A stretch of 64,000 bases of DNA from Treponema sp. (lineage in GTDB: Bacteria > Spirochaetota > Spirochaetia > Treponematales > Treponemataceae), in NCBI GenBank assembly GCA_017464425.1, contig JAFUDX010000025.1, positions 124,001 through 188,000 on the forward strand, read 5' to 3'. Below are positions 35,494 to 44,397 of the stretch, in pieces. Made by a program: the position numbers and the translations under genes. How positions within the stretch are numbered: the first letter of the stretch is position 1; every line of letters starts with the position of its first letter. The notes beneath the pieces are model-generated. The model was not told where the DNA came from, ran no database searches, and saw only the letters and a list, made by a program, of their open reading frames with translations.

Positions 35494-37287
35494 CTACATC
35501 TCGATGTAATCACGCAAGCCGCTTGCACGGCGCGGATGTCGAAGCCGACGCAAGGCCTTTGCCTCAATCTGACGGATTCGTTCACGGGTAACATTAAAGT
35601 ACAAGCCAACTTCTTCAAGCGTAAGGCTGTAACCGTCTTCGAGACCGAAACGCATTTTGAGAACTTCCTGCTCACGCGTAGGCAATGTGTTAAGCACGGT
35701 ACGCAATTGCTCCTGCAAAAGCGTGTATGCTGTCTGATTTGCGGGATTTTCAACTTCCTTATCTTCGATGAAATCTCCAAGCTGTGAATCTTCTTCTTCA
35801 CCAATCGGAGTTTCAAGGGAAATAGGCTCTCGCTGAACGGTCTTGACCTGCTTAACTCTGGTAACGGGCCAGCCAAGCTGCTGTGCGATTTCTTCATCGG
35901 TAGGCTCACGCCCCAGTTTTTGCATAAGCTGGCGGCCTTCACGCACAACTTTATTAATCTGCTCAATCATATGAACAGGAACGCGGATAGTGCGCGCCTG
36001 ATCAGAAATAGAGCGCGTGATTGCCTGACGAATCCACCAGGTTGCGTAGGTTGAGAATTTGTAGCCCTTTCGGTACTCAAATTTTTCGACAGCCTTAATA
36101 AGACCGATATTGCCCTCTTGAACTAAATCAAAGAACTGCAAGCCACGGTTTGTATATTTTTTTGCGATTGAGACAACGAGACGAAGGTTTGCATTGATAA
36201 GCTTGTTCTTTGCCTTTTCAAGCATTTTTCGCCCGCGCTCGATTTCGGCAGCCATCTCAAGGATTTCTTCGACATTGTTTTCAAAATCATATTCCATGAG
36301 ACGAAGCCTGCGGTCAATCTTTTGAATCTGCGTGTACACATCGCGAATTTCATCGCTGTTAAGGCCAAGCTCTGCTTCAAGTTTTTTTGCCTCAGAATGA
36401 ATCGCAAGACGGCGGCCAAGACTGCGAAGTTCTGCAGGGCTTGTGATATGAAGCTCGCGCATCTTCTTTTCCTGCTTGTGCCGATATTCATCAATTTTTT
36501 GAGTCGCATCGACAAATTTTGCGCTGAATTTTTCGATTTCTTCTGACTGGATTTCGATTTTTTGCAATTCAGGCAAGATTTTTGCACGAAGTTCCAGAAT
36601 CTGTTCATTCTCAAAGATTTCACGAGACTGATTCGCTTCAAAGAGCTGTTTTTTGAGATTCATGTACAACTTCATGTTTTCTTTACATGCCCTCAAATTT
36701 TCGCCATAGAAACTTTTGAGACGACGCTTTTCTGCCTGAGCCTCGTTGATTTCTTTGCGTGCCTTTCCTGGCTCGTGCGGATCGATTTTTGCGAATGCTT
36801 TCTGACAGATTGCGAAGAATTCAGGAATCATCATGCCGGACTTTTTGATGACATCTTTAATGATGTTCTCGCCGTCTTCCATTTGCTTTGAGTAGGTAAC
36901 TTCCTGCTCCGCCGTGAGCAATTTTTCTTTGCCGATTTCACGGAGATACAAGCGAATGGGGTCATCGACATTTGAATCTTTATCGCCATTTACCAATCGC
37001 GCGGCAACAAGTTCGTCATCACCTTCGCCCACACCTTCAACTTCATCGTCATCATCAAGCAAATCTTCATCGTCTGCGTCTGCTTCATCATCAAGCTCCG
37101 CATCCTCTTCGATTTCTTCCATGACCTGAATGTTATTTTGTGTTAAAAGCTGTAAGACTTCTTCCATTTTGGGAGAATTGACGAATTCTTGACCAAGCAG
37201 TTCGTTAATCTCGTCCCAGGAAACAACCTGTTTATCTTTGGCATATTCTAAAAGTTTTGCAACTTTAGGATCCAGTTCCTGATCCAT
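35494..37287 (-). CDS. rpoD: RNA polymerase primary sigma factor (sigma-70)
   Basis: 597 residues from ATG 37287, chosen because AAGGA lies 7 nt upstream; this start overlaps the end of dnaG by 23 bp. Region 1.1 at the start ([20 protein letters not shown]), an acidic stretch near 80-100, the non-conserved region, region 2 ([50 protein letters not shown]), region 3 and region 4 ([20 protein letters not shown]). It recognises the TTGACA/TATAAT promoters seen here. Translationally coupled to dnaG, as in the classical macromolecular synthesis operon. Confidence 0.95.
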   Translation of the reverse strand: MDQELDPKVAKLLEYAKDKQVVSWDEINELLGQEFVNSPKMEEVLQLLTQNNIQVMEEIEEDAELDDEADADDEDLLDDDDEVEGVGEGDDELVAARLVNGDKDSNVDDPIRLYLREIGKEKLLTAEQEVTYSKQMEDGENIIKDVIKKSGMMIPEFFAICQKAFAKIDPHEPGKARKEINEAQAEKRRLKSFYGENLRACKENMKLYMNLKKQLFEANQSREIFENEQILELRAKILPELQKIEIQSEEIEKFSAKFVDATQKIDEYRHKQEKKMRELHITSPAELRSLGRRLAIHSEAKKLEAELGLNSDEIRDVYTQIQKIDRRLRLMEYDFENNVEEILEMAAEIERGRKMLEKAKNKLINANLRLVVSIAKKYTNRGLQFFDLVQEGNIGLIKAVEKFEYRKGYKFSTYATWWIRQAITRSISDQARTIRVPVHMIEQINKVVREGRQLMQKLGREPTDEEIAQQLGWPVTRVKQVKTVQREPISLETPIGEEEDSQLGDFIEDKEVENPANQTAYTLLQEQLRTVLNTLPTREQEVLKMRFGLEDGYSLTLEEVGLYFNVTRERIRQIEAKALRRLRHPRRASGLRDYIEM

Positions 37288-39091
37288 ATCCCAGTCCTTT
37301 TTTATTAATTTTTTCATCGATGAGCTTTTTTTGCTCAAATAATTTTGTCATCAACTCTTGATTTGACTGAATACTCAGCTGATTTTGAATGGAGTTCATT
37401 TGTTCGAGGATTGCAGCCCGTTTGCGTTTGAGGCTATTGACCTCAAGATTTTCTATACTATCAGCAATCGATTGCGAAGTAGCCTGAGAATATTCCCCGC
37501 GGGAAACAGACTCAGTGATTTTTTGCTTTATGCCATCATGATTGCAATGATTGAGCACAGAAACAAACGATAAATCTCCCGAATTGTAGCACTCCTTCAA
37601 GGTTGAAAACAAACTTCTTGCAAAAGGATTTTCAAAATCGTCTTCGGTCAAGCGGCTCTGCATCAGTTCAAACTGATTGGTATCGGACAAAACAGCCAGC
37701 ACAGCCCTGAATTCAGCGTTCATAATAACTTCGCTTTGAACAGGTTCGGCCCTTTCCGTAGGTATGCGTTGAGCACGTTTTTTTAAGTCTTCGCGATTAG
37801 TAAAATCTCTTTTGACTGCTTCTAAGCCAATATTTAAAGTCCGTGCCAAGAGATCCAGACTTGATTCTTTCTGTATGTCAGTCTGTAACGCATCGATATA
37901 CGGGAAAAATTCAAGCGCAAACTTGGATTTTCCCTCTGGTGTATCTTTTTGATACTTCTGCGACAGAAAATTCAACAGATAATCACTATCTAATATAGCG
38001 GAATTCACCTCATTCGTCAAGGTTTCCGCACCGAAATTCACCATAATTTCCGCAGGATCTTTCGCATTGTGCAGACGGATAATCTTTACCGTAAGCCCCT
38101 GCCTTCGGCACATGAGGATTGCCCGCTGAGTTGCCGCCTGCCCCGCCCCGTCAGAATCAAAGGAAAGCAGAATCGTGTCGGCAAACCCGCGTACGATTTT
38201 AATCTGGTCGTCGGTGAGTGCCGTTCCGAGCGGAGCGACCGCATACTGGATTCCGCACTGGTGGTAGGCGATGCAGTCCATGTAGCCCTCGCAGAAAATC
38301 ACCTTTTTGTTTTCGCGGATTGCGTTCTTCGCAAAATTAAAGGCATAGAGCGTCTCGCCTTTCTGATACTGAATCAAATCGCCCGAATTCAAGTATTTGG
38401 GGGATTTTTCGGGATCCCCGCGCAGAAAACGCCCCCCGAACGCAACTGTCTGCCCACGACGGTCAAAAATCGGGAACATAAGACGGTCAGAAAAAAAGGC
38501 GATGTCGGGATATTTTTTGCTGAACAAACCCGATTTTGCAAGAAAATCATCGCTGAAATTCTTAGATTTGAGAAATTTTTTAAGCCACTGCCTGTCCGCA
38601 GGCGCATAGCCGAGCTTGAATTTTTCGATTGTTTCCATTGAGATTCCGCGCTTGGTGATGTAGTTGAGCGCGAATTTTCCCGCCTCTGTTTTGACAAGCC
38701 CGTAATGGAACATATCTGCGACACGATTGTACAAGTCGATGTAGAGTTCCTTTGAATTGTCGGCTTTTTGCGCGCTCGGAGTGTAATTGTTCGTATATTT
38801 GACTTCGATTCCGAATTTCTTTCCGAGCAATTTTAAGGCTTCTGGAAAACGGATTTTTTCCATTTCCATCACGAATTTTATTGCGTCTCCCCCTTCATGG
38901 CAGCCGAAGCAATAGTACATGTTTTTTTCGGGCGTAACGGAAAAGGAAGGCGTTTTTTCTTGATGAAACGGACAGCATCCCCACCACTGATTTCCCCGCT
39001 GCTCAAGCTGAACATAATCGCTTACCACGCTCACGATGTCGCTACTTTTGAGAATCGCATTTTTTGTCTCTGGAGAAATAAGCCCTTCCAT
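37265..39091 (-). CDS. dnaG: DNA primase
   Basis: 608 residues. Makes RNA primers for replication. A CHC2 zinc ribbon at the start ([20 protein letters not shown] then [11 protein letters not shown]), a TOPRIM core with [11 protein letters not shown] near 260 and [13 protein letters not shown] near 310, and a DnaB-binding C-terminal helical region. It follows mltG by 2 bp and overlaps rpoD. Confidence 0.96.
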   Translation of the reverse strand: MEGLISPETKNAILKSSDIVSVVSDYVQLEQRGNQWWGCCPFHQEKTPSFSVTPEKNMYYCFGCHEGGDAIKFVMEMEKIRFPEALKLLGKKFGIEVKYTNNYTPSAQKADNSKELYIDLYNRVADMFHYGLVKTEAGKFALNYITKRGISMETIEKFKLGYAPADRQWLKKFLKSKNFSDDFLAKSGLFSKKYPDIAFFSDRLMFPIFDRRGQTVAFGGRFLRGDPEKSPKYLNSGDLIQYQKGETLYAFNFAKNAIRENKKVIFCEGYMDCIAYHQCGIQYAVAPLGTALTDDQIKIVRGFADTILLSFDSDGAGQAATQRAILMCRRQGLTVKIIRLHNAKDPAEIMVNFGAETLTNEVNSAILDSDYLLNFLSQKYQKDTPEGKSKFALEFFPYIDALQTDIQKESSLDLLARTLNIGLEAVKRDFTNREDLKKRAQRIPTERAEPVQSEVIMNAEFRAVLAVLSDTNQFELMQSRLTEDDFENPFARSLFSTLKECYNSGDLSFVSVLNHCNHDGIKQKITESVSRGEYSQATSQSIADSIENLEVNSLKRKRAAILEQMNSIQNQLSIQSNQELMTKLFEQKKLIDEKINKKGLGYGSGTGS

Positions 39092-39093
39092 TT

Positions 39094-40170
39094 TTAATTT
39101 TTCTTGGTCTTAAAACTGGTGCCTGCTTTTACATGAGCATTGAAAGATTTTGAGAAAGTATGGCTTCCGACGGTCGAATCTGTAAGCGTAAAGTAAAAAT
39201 AATCGGTTTTGGGAGGATTTGCCGCCGCAGTAAGCGCAACAAGACCAGGATTTGATATTGGAGTAGGCGGCAATGCTGCCCATTTGTATGTGTTATACGG
39301 GCTATCGATTTTTAAATCATCATAGGTGATGACATCTGGATGCGGTTTTCCTTGAATTTCCGTGAGAATGTATTCGATAGTGGCACATGAATAGAGCCCT
39401 ACCCCCGCCTCAATCCGATTTTTAAAGACGCTTGCAATCAGCGGAGCCTCATCAGCAACGCGATACTCACGCTCAATAATTGAAGCAAGCACGAGCGTCT
39501 CATAAAACTCGCTCGGAGATTTATGCTCAAAAGCAGGAATTTTTGAAACTTTATCAAAGAAAGAATCGACCATAAAAGTCAGAACACGCTCCGCACTCAG
39601 CTCCGGCGCAAAAAAATATGTATCGGGAAACAAAAAGCCCTCAAATGAATGTGACGGAATTTTGTATTTTTCGAGAAGATTCTGATCGTAGCAGACCGTA
39701 ATAAAATCATCGGCAGAGCAAATACCGTTTTTTTCGAGCAAGGCGGCAATCTTACGGATGGTAAATCCCTCTGGAATCGAAACTTTTGTTTGCTCTTGCA
39801 AGCCCGCTTCAAGAATATCCATAATCTGCAGTGAATTCATTGAAGAATTGAGCAGGTAAAATCCTGACTGAAGGACTGGAGCCGACTCCCGCAAGCGAAG
39901 CTGTGGAAAACGCGCAGCAAGATAAAACGCGCGGTCAGAACGAATAAGCCCGTTTTGCACAAGAATTTCCGCAATTTTTGCCACGCTTGCGCCTACCGGT
40001 ATTTCAAGACGCACTTCCTTTGCGTTTACCTGAGAATCGGGGGCAGACAGCGAGATTCTAAATGCAAGCGCACAGGCAAGAAATGCCAAAACAATGCACC
40101 CAACAGCGGTAATAAAGAATGAGAAAAATGTATTTTTGCGTTTTTTTGTTTTTTTGGTATCAGATTTCAT
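39094..40170 (-). CDS. mltG: Endolytic murein transglycosylase MltG
   Basis: 358 residues. One N-terminal membrane helix (FFSFFITAVGCIVLAFLACA) and a periplasmic YceG/MltG domain. The catalytic Glu is in VLASIIEREYRVADEAPLIA near residue 230; the following SVFKNRIEAGVGLYSCATIEY is also typical. MltG cleaves nascent glycan strands and sets their length. Its start overlaps the stop of the 63-residue gene (ATGA) and dnaG follows 2 bp later. Confidence 0.93.
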   Translation of the reverse strand: MKSDTKKTKKRKNTFFSFFITAVGCIVLAFLACALAFRISLSAPDSQVNAKEVRLEIPVGASVAKIAEILVQNGLIRSDRAFYLAARFPQLRLRESAPVLQSGFYLLNSSMNSLQIMDILEAGLQEQTKVSIPEGFTIRKIAALLEKNGICSADDFITVCYDQNLLEKYKIPSHSFEGFLFPDTYFFAPELSAERVLTFMVDSFFDKVSKIPAFEHKSPSEFYETLVLASIIEREYRVADEAPLIASVFKNRIEAGVGLYSCATIEYILTEIQGKPHPDVITYDDLKIDSPYNTYKWAALPPTPISNPGLVALTAAANPPKTDYFYFTLTDSTVGSHTFSKSFNAHVKAGTSFKTKKN

Positions 40171-40358
40171 GAATAGAAAGCCTGAGCCTCGTCGATTGAC
40201 ATGGAATTATAAATCGCCCGCTCAATTTTTGTGGAAAAATCAAGAAGGCCATCAGGAAGCTGCTCCTGATTCGTGCGGAAAAACCGTGCTAACAGTTTTA
40301 TTTCATTTTCAGTAAAATGATAGTCAAGCGAAATTGAATTTGACTCATCGTTTATCAT
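40167..40358 (-). CDS. Small acidic protein of unknown function in the mltG-dnaG-rpoD operon
   Basis: 63 residues, starting MINDESNSISLDYHFTENEI and ending IDEAQAFYS. Predicted helical, no membrane segment or Cys. It overlaps the MBL gene upstream (by 4 bp) and mltG downstream (by 4 bp), so it is very probably a real translationally coupled gene. No family recognised. Confidence 0.75.
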   Translation of the reverse strand: MINDESNSISLDYHFTENEIKLLARFFRTNQEQLPDGLLDFSTKIERAIYNSMSIDEAQAFYS

Positions 40359-41293
40359 AATTCAAACACCGTTCCTTCGCATGCAATATCTATTTCGAGA
40401 GAATTTCCAGAGATATAGTTGGCGTACCACCGTGCCGATTCAAGAATAGTGTTTAATTTACGGTCGTCATAGGTGGGCTCATGATGGAACATGTACATTT
40501 TTTTAATTTTCCATGCCTCTGCAAAATCAATGGCATAGCAAAAAGCGGAATGTCCCCAATTTTCTTTACGAAGAGCTTCTTCGACCGTGTACTGCGAATC
40601 GATGAGCATAACATCCGCATTTTCAAACACCGCGCTTTTTTCTGAAGTTTGAACAAAATCTTTTGAGCTAAGCTCAATATCCGTTGCATAGGTGAATTTT
40701 TTGCCGTCCTCAACGACAGAATAGCTGTACGAGCCACCAGGATGAGACATTTTTGTACAGGTAATGACTGCAGAACCGATTTTTATTTTTTGCGCCGGGT
40801 CGATGGCATGAAATTTGAAATGACCTTCGATGGCAGAAAAATCAACCGGATAGAACGGAGCACGCATTTGCTCGGCAAGATATTCCTTCATATTTGGGAA
40901 CGGTGAATATATTTCAAAAATAATGTTAGGATTGTAGGCAGAATCGAAAAAGGGCAAGCCTTGTATGTGATCCCAATGAAAATGCGACATAAAAAGGTGA
41001 TAATGATTATCCTGCGGCTTATCACAGAATTTCCCCATGACACGCATGCCAGAGCCTGCATCGAAAATAATCTTAGACTGATTTTTTAATGTGACTTCAA
41101 CACAAGGAGTATTGCCCCCCACCGTACCAGTAACCCACCACGGAAGAGAAGAGATGAATGAATCTTTTGCCTCGTCTGATTGAATATCGCTCGCCTTGAT
41201 TCTTTGCAAGGCCGCAACGAGTTTGGCACGAATCTGCTGTGATGACAATGGAGTCGGAATTGATCCCCGCACCCCCCAAAAATGTATATTCAA
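40355..41293 (-). CDS. MBL-fold metal-dependent hydrolase
   Basis: 312 residues. Starts with MNIHFWGVRGSIPTP, a signature of a subgroup of metallo-beta-lactamase-fold hydrolases. The metal motif HxHxDH is SHFHWDHIQG near residue 112; further ligands are likely in KMSHPGGSYSY, in DSQYTVEE and in MFHHEPTYDD. An insertion near residues 20-60 is not usual for the core fold. Substrate unknown; relatives hydrolyse phosphodiesters or RNA. GGAG upstream of the ATG. First gene of a six-gene operon ending in queD. Confidence 0.88.
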   Translation of the reverse strand: MNIHFWGVRGSIPTPLSSQQIRAKLVAALQRIKASDIQSDEAKDSFISSLPWWVTGTVGGNTPCVEVTLKNQSKIIFDAGSGMRVMGKFCDKPQDNHYHLFMSHFHWDHIQGLPFFDSAYNPNIIFEIYSPFPNMKEYLAEQMRAPFYPVDFSAIEGHFKFHAIDPAQKIKIGSAVITCTKMSHPGGSYSYSVVEDGKKFTYATDIELSSKDFVQTSEKSAVFENADVMLIDSQYTVEEALRKENWGHSAFCYAIDFAEAWKIKKMYMFHHEPTYDDRKLNTILESARWYANYISGNSLEIDIACEGTVFEL

Positions 41294-41398
41294 CGGTTAG
41301 ACTCCATTTTTTAACTTACGAAAAGTATTCATATTATTATAATCTGTCAGAAGTCATTTGTCAAAAGATTTTCAGTGATTTTTATGAAAAAGCACAAT

Positions 41399-41435
41399 CA
41401 AAGAGACCGAAAGAAAATGCCTTGCAGTCTCTTTG
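41399..41435 (-). terminator. Putative terminator after the TIGR03545 gene
   Basis: CAAAGAGAC and its complement form a 9-bp stem with a 19-nt loop just past the stop at 41447; a T-run follows only after a few bases (GATTGTGCTTTTT), so efficiency is uncertain. Confidence 0.5.
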
Positions 41436-41446
41436 ACGTGTTCGCC

Positions 41447-43726
41447 TTATCGTCCGAATTTTTTAAGCGCATTGCTTGCCGCGTTTGAAGCAGCCTTACC
41501 CGCAGTAGAGCTTCCGACCGCCTTCGCCGCCGCGTCTTTTGCAGCGTTCGTTGCCGCACCCGTAAGTTGTTTTTGCAATTCAGCCTTTTTCGCCTCAAGC
41601 TGCTTGTTCAATTCTTCGGTCGCAGATTTTGAATCTTTGAGTTTTGAAGCAATTTCGTTGAATTGTGCGAACTGCTCCTCATTCGCGCCCGTGTATTCGG
41701 CAATTTTTTCCTTGAGTTTTGACTCGGCTTCTTTCTGTACATTTCCAAGTTCCTGCTGAGCCGCCTGTTTGAGAGCCGCCGCAATCACTTTGTCCGCATC
41801 AGTTGAGATGTCCAAGTCGATGCCCGTTTTTTCGCTGAATCCCGCACTTGCCTTTACGTTCATTGATTTGACCGCCGCAAGCGCGTTTGAATAGATTCTG
41901 TTCGCAATTTCATTTGCAATCGGCTGAGCCGTAAGCGTAACAGGATTCATTGTCAGAGCACCGCCGACTTTAAAGCTAAAGTCTGAATCAGCAGAAAGAT
42001 TTGCTGAAATAGAAGTAGTTCCGCTAAAGCTTGGCACACCCGCCGCATTCGTTTTTTCGGCAAGGTTCAAAGAAATCGGGAAGTTGTTGCCAGAATAATC
42101 GCCAGAAATGAGCGGAGCCGTACTCGCTGAGCGAGCGTCAATCGTAAAGCCCGCGTTGTGCGTGCGAGACTTTGCCTGATACACGCCCTTACCGACCATT
42201 GGCTTACCAACTTTGTCCATATCGCTTGAAATATTCGTGACTTTGATGTCCAATGCCGTGCCATCACCTGTTCCACTTCCGTGCATATTTTCGATTAAGA
42301 GTTTGGGAACGCGGTCAGCCCGCCAGTACACATTTCGGCCAGCGTAGCGTTTTGATTCTTTGCGTGCCTGTTTTTTTGCCTTTTTGACGGCTTCTTTTTT
42401 GGCAGCCTCGTCTTTTGAAGATGATGCTTTCATCGTGCCTGCATAAGAAATGGCCTGTTTTAAGTACGGATAGTATTTTCCAAGCATTGAATACGCGAAT
42501 TCGTCAAATGTGCCCGTGATAAAGCCTTTTGCGCCATCGATTGAGAAATCAGGGAGCGTATTTTTGACCATTTCAGTGTCGGCTTTGACCGCATTTTCGA
42601 GTTTGGTCTTGAATCCTTCGAGTTTTTTGGCATCTCCTTCAAATGAATTGAGCGTGGTATCGACCGTTGACTTGACTTTTTGCCCGCTTTCAAGTGCTTT
42701 TTGAATGTCTTCGATTGCCTTTTTGATTTGGTCAGGCGTTTTGAGATTGTTCGCGTTGAGTTTCGTGAGCGTTTCCGCGCTTGCCTTGAAGTCGTTTACT
42801 GAAGTTTGCAATTCGGCGGGCTTCGCCTTCCATGACTCAATCAGTGCCTGTGTGTCATTTTTAACTTCTTCTGCGACCGTTTTTGTCTGAAGATTTTCGT
42901 TGATGTTCTTCATGATGGTCTCAGGATTGTATTCGGCAAGTTTTTCTACGATAGAATCTTTTGCATTGTCAATTGATTTGCCCGTTTTTGCCGCGAGCGC
43001 GTCATAGAATCCCGTTGAATCGTTCTTTTGCGCCTTTTCTTTTGCTGATTTTGGCTTAACAGGAAGTGCGCCGCTCGTTTTTCGGTCAGTGCCCACAGCG
43101 ATTCCCGTGATTTCAAGATTCTGCGCGTTGAATCGGGCGCGGAGCAACTGAGTGAGGTTAAAATCCAAATCAAGTTTGTCGAATTGGAAGATATTTTTCA
43201 TTGGCTCGTCAGCGTTTGCCTGAGCAAGGTTGCGGACGGTAATCTGTGCGCCAAAAATTTCGACATTTACGCTGCCGATGTCACACTTTGCGCCGAAAAT
43301 GCCCTGCATTGCTGATTTTATTCCCCACTTTGCGACAGGATTTTTGAAGACCGTGACCGTAATTCCGATTGCCGCGATAAACGAAGCCACCGCGATAAAC
43401 GGCACGAGTTTGATTCTGCCCTTGTTCGCCTTGACATTCTTTGCAAGTGCTTTGAGCTGTGCAAGTTCAGCCTTCGTGTATTCAGAATTTTGCGGAACGC
43501 GAATAAGTTCTTTGCCCTTCTTTTCAAATTTTTCTGAGAACATCGCCTGAATTTTTGCCTTGTCCTCAGGAATATAGATTTTTTTGAGCAGTTTGTCGAA
43601 TTTCTTTTGCGTGTATGATTTTTTAAGCAAGCCCGGCAGTTTTTTCGCAGGGAATTTTTTTGCAGGCTTCTTTCTTTTTTTTGCTTTTGCGACTTCTTTA
43701 TTTTCTGTTTTCAATTCGTTAGCCAT
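41447..43726 (-). CDS. TIGR03545-family protein (AsmA-like, spirochaetal)
   Basis: 759 residues. A Lys-rich N-terminus (about 100 residues) is followed by one membrane helix (LVPFIAVASFIAAIGITVTV) and a large periplasmic part. The start of that part (FQFDKLDLDFNLTQLLRARF, NLEITGIAVGTDRKTSG) resembles AsmA/TamB-type bridging proteins; helical Lys/Ala/Glu-rich regions occupy the middle and the end. I recognise it as the TIGR03545 family by its pairing with TIGR03546 just upstream (one-base overlap). Inference: envelope lipid or outer-membrane maintenance. Experimental function unknown to me. Confidence 0.8.
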   Translation of the reverse strand: MANELKTENKEVAKAKKRKKPAKKFPAKKLPGLLKKSYTQKKFDKLLKKIYIPEDKAKIQAMFSEKFEKKGKELIRVPQNSEYTKAELAQLKALAKNVKANKGRIKLVPFIAVASFIAAIGITVTVFKNPVAKWGIKSAMQGIFGAKCDIGSVNVEIFGAQITVRNLAQANADEPMKNIFQFDKLDLDFNLTQLLRARFNAQNLEITGIAVGTDRKTSGALPVKPKSAKEKAQKNDSTGFYDALAAKTGKSIDNAKDSIVEKLAEYNPETIMKNINENLQTKTVAEEVKNDTQALIESWKAKPAELQTSVNDFKASAETLTKLNANNLKTPDQIKKAIEDIQKALESGQKVKSTVDTTLNSFEGDAKKLEGFKTKLENAVKADTEMVKNTLPDFSIDGAKGFITGTFDEFAYSMLGKYYPYLKQAISYAGTMKASSSKDEAAKKEAVKKAKKQARKESKRYAGRNVYWRADRVPKLLIENMHGSGTGDGTALDIKVTNISSDMDKVGKPMVGKGVYQAKSRTHNAGFTIDARSASTAPLISGDYSGNNFPISLNLAEKTNAAGVPSFSGTTSISANLSADSDFSFKVGGALTMNPVTLTAQPIANEIANRIYSNALAAVKSMNVKASAGFSEKTGIDLDISTDADKVIAAALKQAAQQELGNVQKEAESKLKEKIAEYTGANEEQFAQFNEIASKLKDSKSATEELNKQLEAKKAELQKQLTGAATNAAKDAAAKAVGSSTAGKAASNAASNALKKFGR

Positions 43727-44238
43727 TAGTTGCCCCCTACCATACCGGCGATTTTTGCGATGAGCGGAAGTTTTGCCACCGCTTTTGCAAGCTTAGTCTT
43801 TCTGACCCAATGCGTGATATGCTTTCGCCACAGAGAAACGAGCAGGCGACCGAGAAAATACATGGGAACATAGAGCACAAGACCGCACAAAAGCGAGCCC
43901 GTGACTACGGAATTGTTGATTTTAGTGAAGCCAACGAACGGCACTTCCAAGAGCCACCCGAAGAATCCAGAAAATGCAGGAATCGTAAGGAACGCGTAGC
44001 CCACCGTATCAAACAGACCGTCCATGACAGGTGCAAATGTGGAAGCGATGAGCGTCATAATGAGGTACATGGGCTTGTTGATTCTGACGAACAGAATGAA
44101 GACGAAGACTAGCCACCACAGGAGATTGTTTTTTGGCATGAGTCCCAAAAGAATGCCGCACGAAAAAGCATGCGCGATTTCACCAGGATTGACATTTGCG
44201 TTCAATGCAGTGAACAATTTTACGATTGATTTTAACAT
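43726..44238 (-). CDS. TIGR03546-family membrane protein
   Basis: 170 residues with about four membrane segments (AFSCGILLGLMPKNNLLWWL, FVFILFVRINKPMYLIMTLI, TGSLLCGLVLYVPMYFLGRL among them). The GLMPKNN and NKPMYL motifs fit DUF2062/TIGR03546-type proteins. First gene of the pair; TATAAT with a TGA extension (44242-44250 region, box 44245-44250) ends 6 nt before the ATG without a Shine-Dalgarno sequence. It diverges from smc. Confidence 0.82.
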   Translation of the reverse strand: MLKSIVKLFTALNANVNPGEIAHAFSCGILLGLMPKNNLLWWLVFVFILFVRINKPMYLIMTLIASTFAPVMDGLFDTVGYAFLTIPAFSGFFGWLLEVPFVGFTKINNSVVTGSLLCGLVLYVPMYFLGRLLVSLWRKHITHWVRKTKLAKAVAKLPLIAKIAGMVGGN

Positions 44239-44244
44239 GCGACT

Positions 44245-44253
44245 ATTATATCA
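44245..44253 (-). promoter_or_regulatory. Extended -10 promoter of the TIGR03546-TIGR03545 pair
   Basis: TGATATAAT on the minus strand, ending 6 nt before ATG 44238. Confidence 0.6.
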
Positions 44254-44354
44254 CAGAAAATCTGTATGGTACAAGAAAAAAAAACGAGCAAGAAAGAATT
44301 TTTCTACCACTAAAGAAAGTTTTTGATATTACATTGAAACACAATAGGATTTCA

Positions 44355-44363
44355 TGCTATAAT
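44355..44363 (+). promoter_or_regulatory. Extended -10 promoter of smc
   Basis: TGCTATAAT, an extended -10 box, 34 nt before the GTG start of smc, which has GAGG as ribosome-binding site. Confidence 0.65.
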
Positions 44364-44397
44364 ATAAAGTACATTTCAAAAAAAATGAGGTTTCCTT

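Noticed and set aside
37265-37338. A 74-bp overlap between dnaG and rpoD
   Set aside because: The overlap shrinks to 23 bp with the rpoD start at 37287, which has AAGGA at good spacing; the longer start has no such site.
37465-37480. CAATCGATTGCG in dnaG, similar to the LacI-type operator core
   Set aside because: It lies inside coding sequence, lacks the central CCGA arrangement and is not near a promoter.
41270-41280. Six-C run at the start of the MBL gene as a contingency tract
   Set aside because: It encodes the conserved FWGVRGS motif and is short; runs of six are not unusual here.
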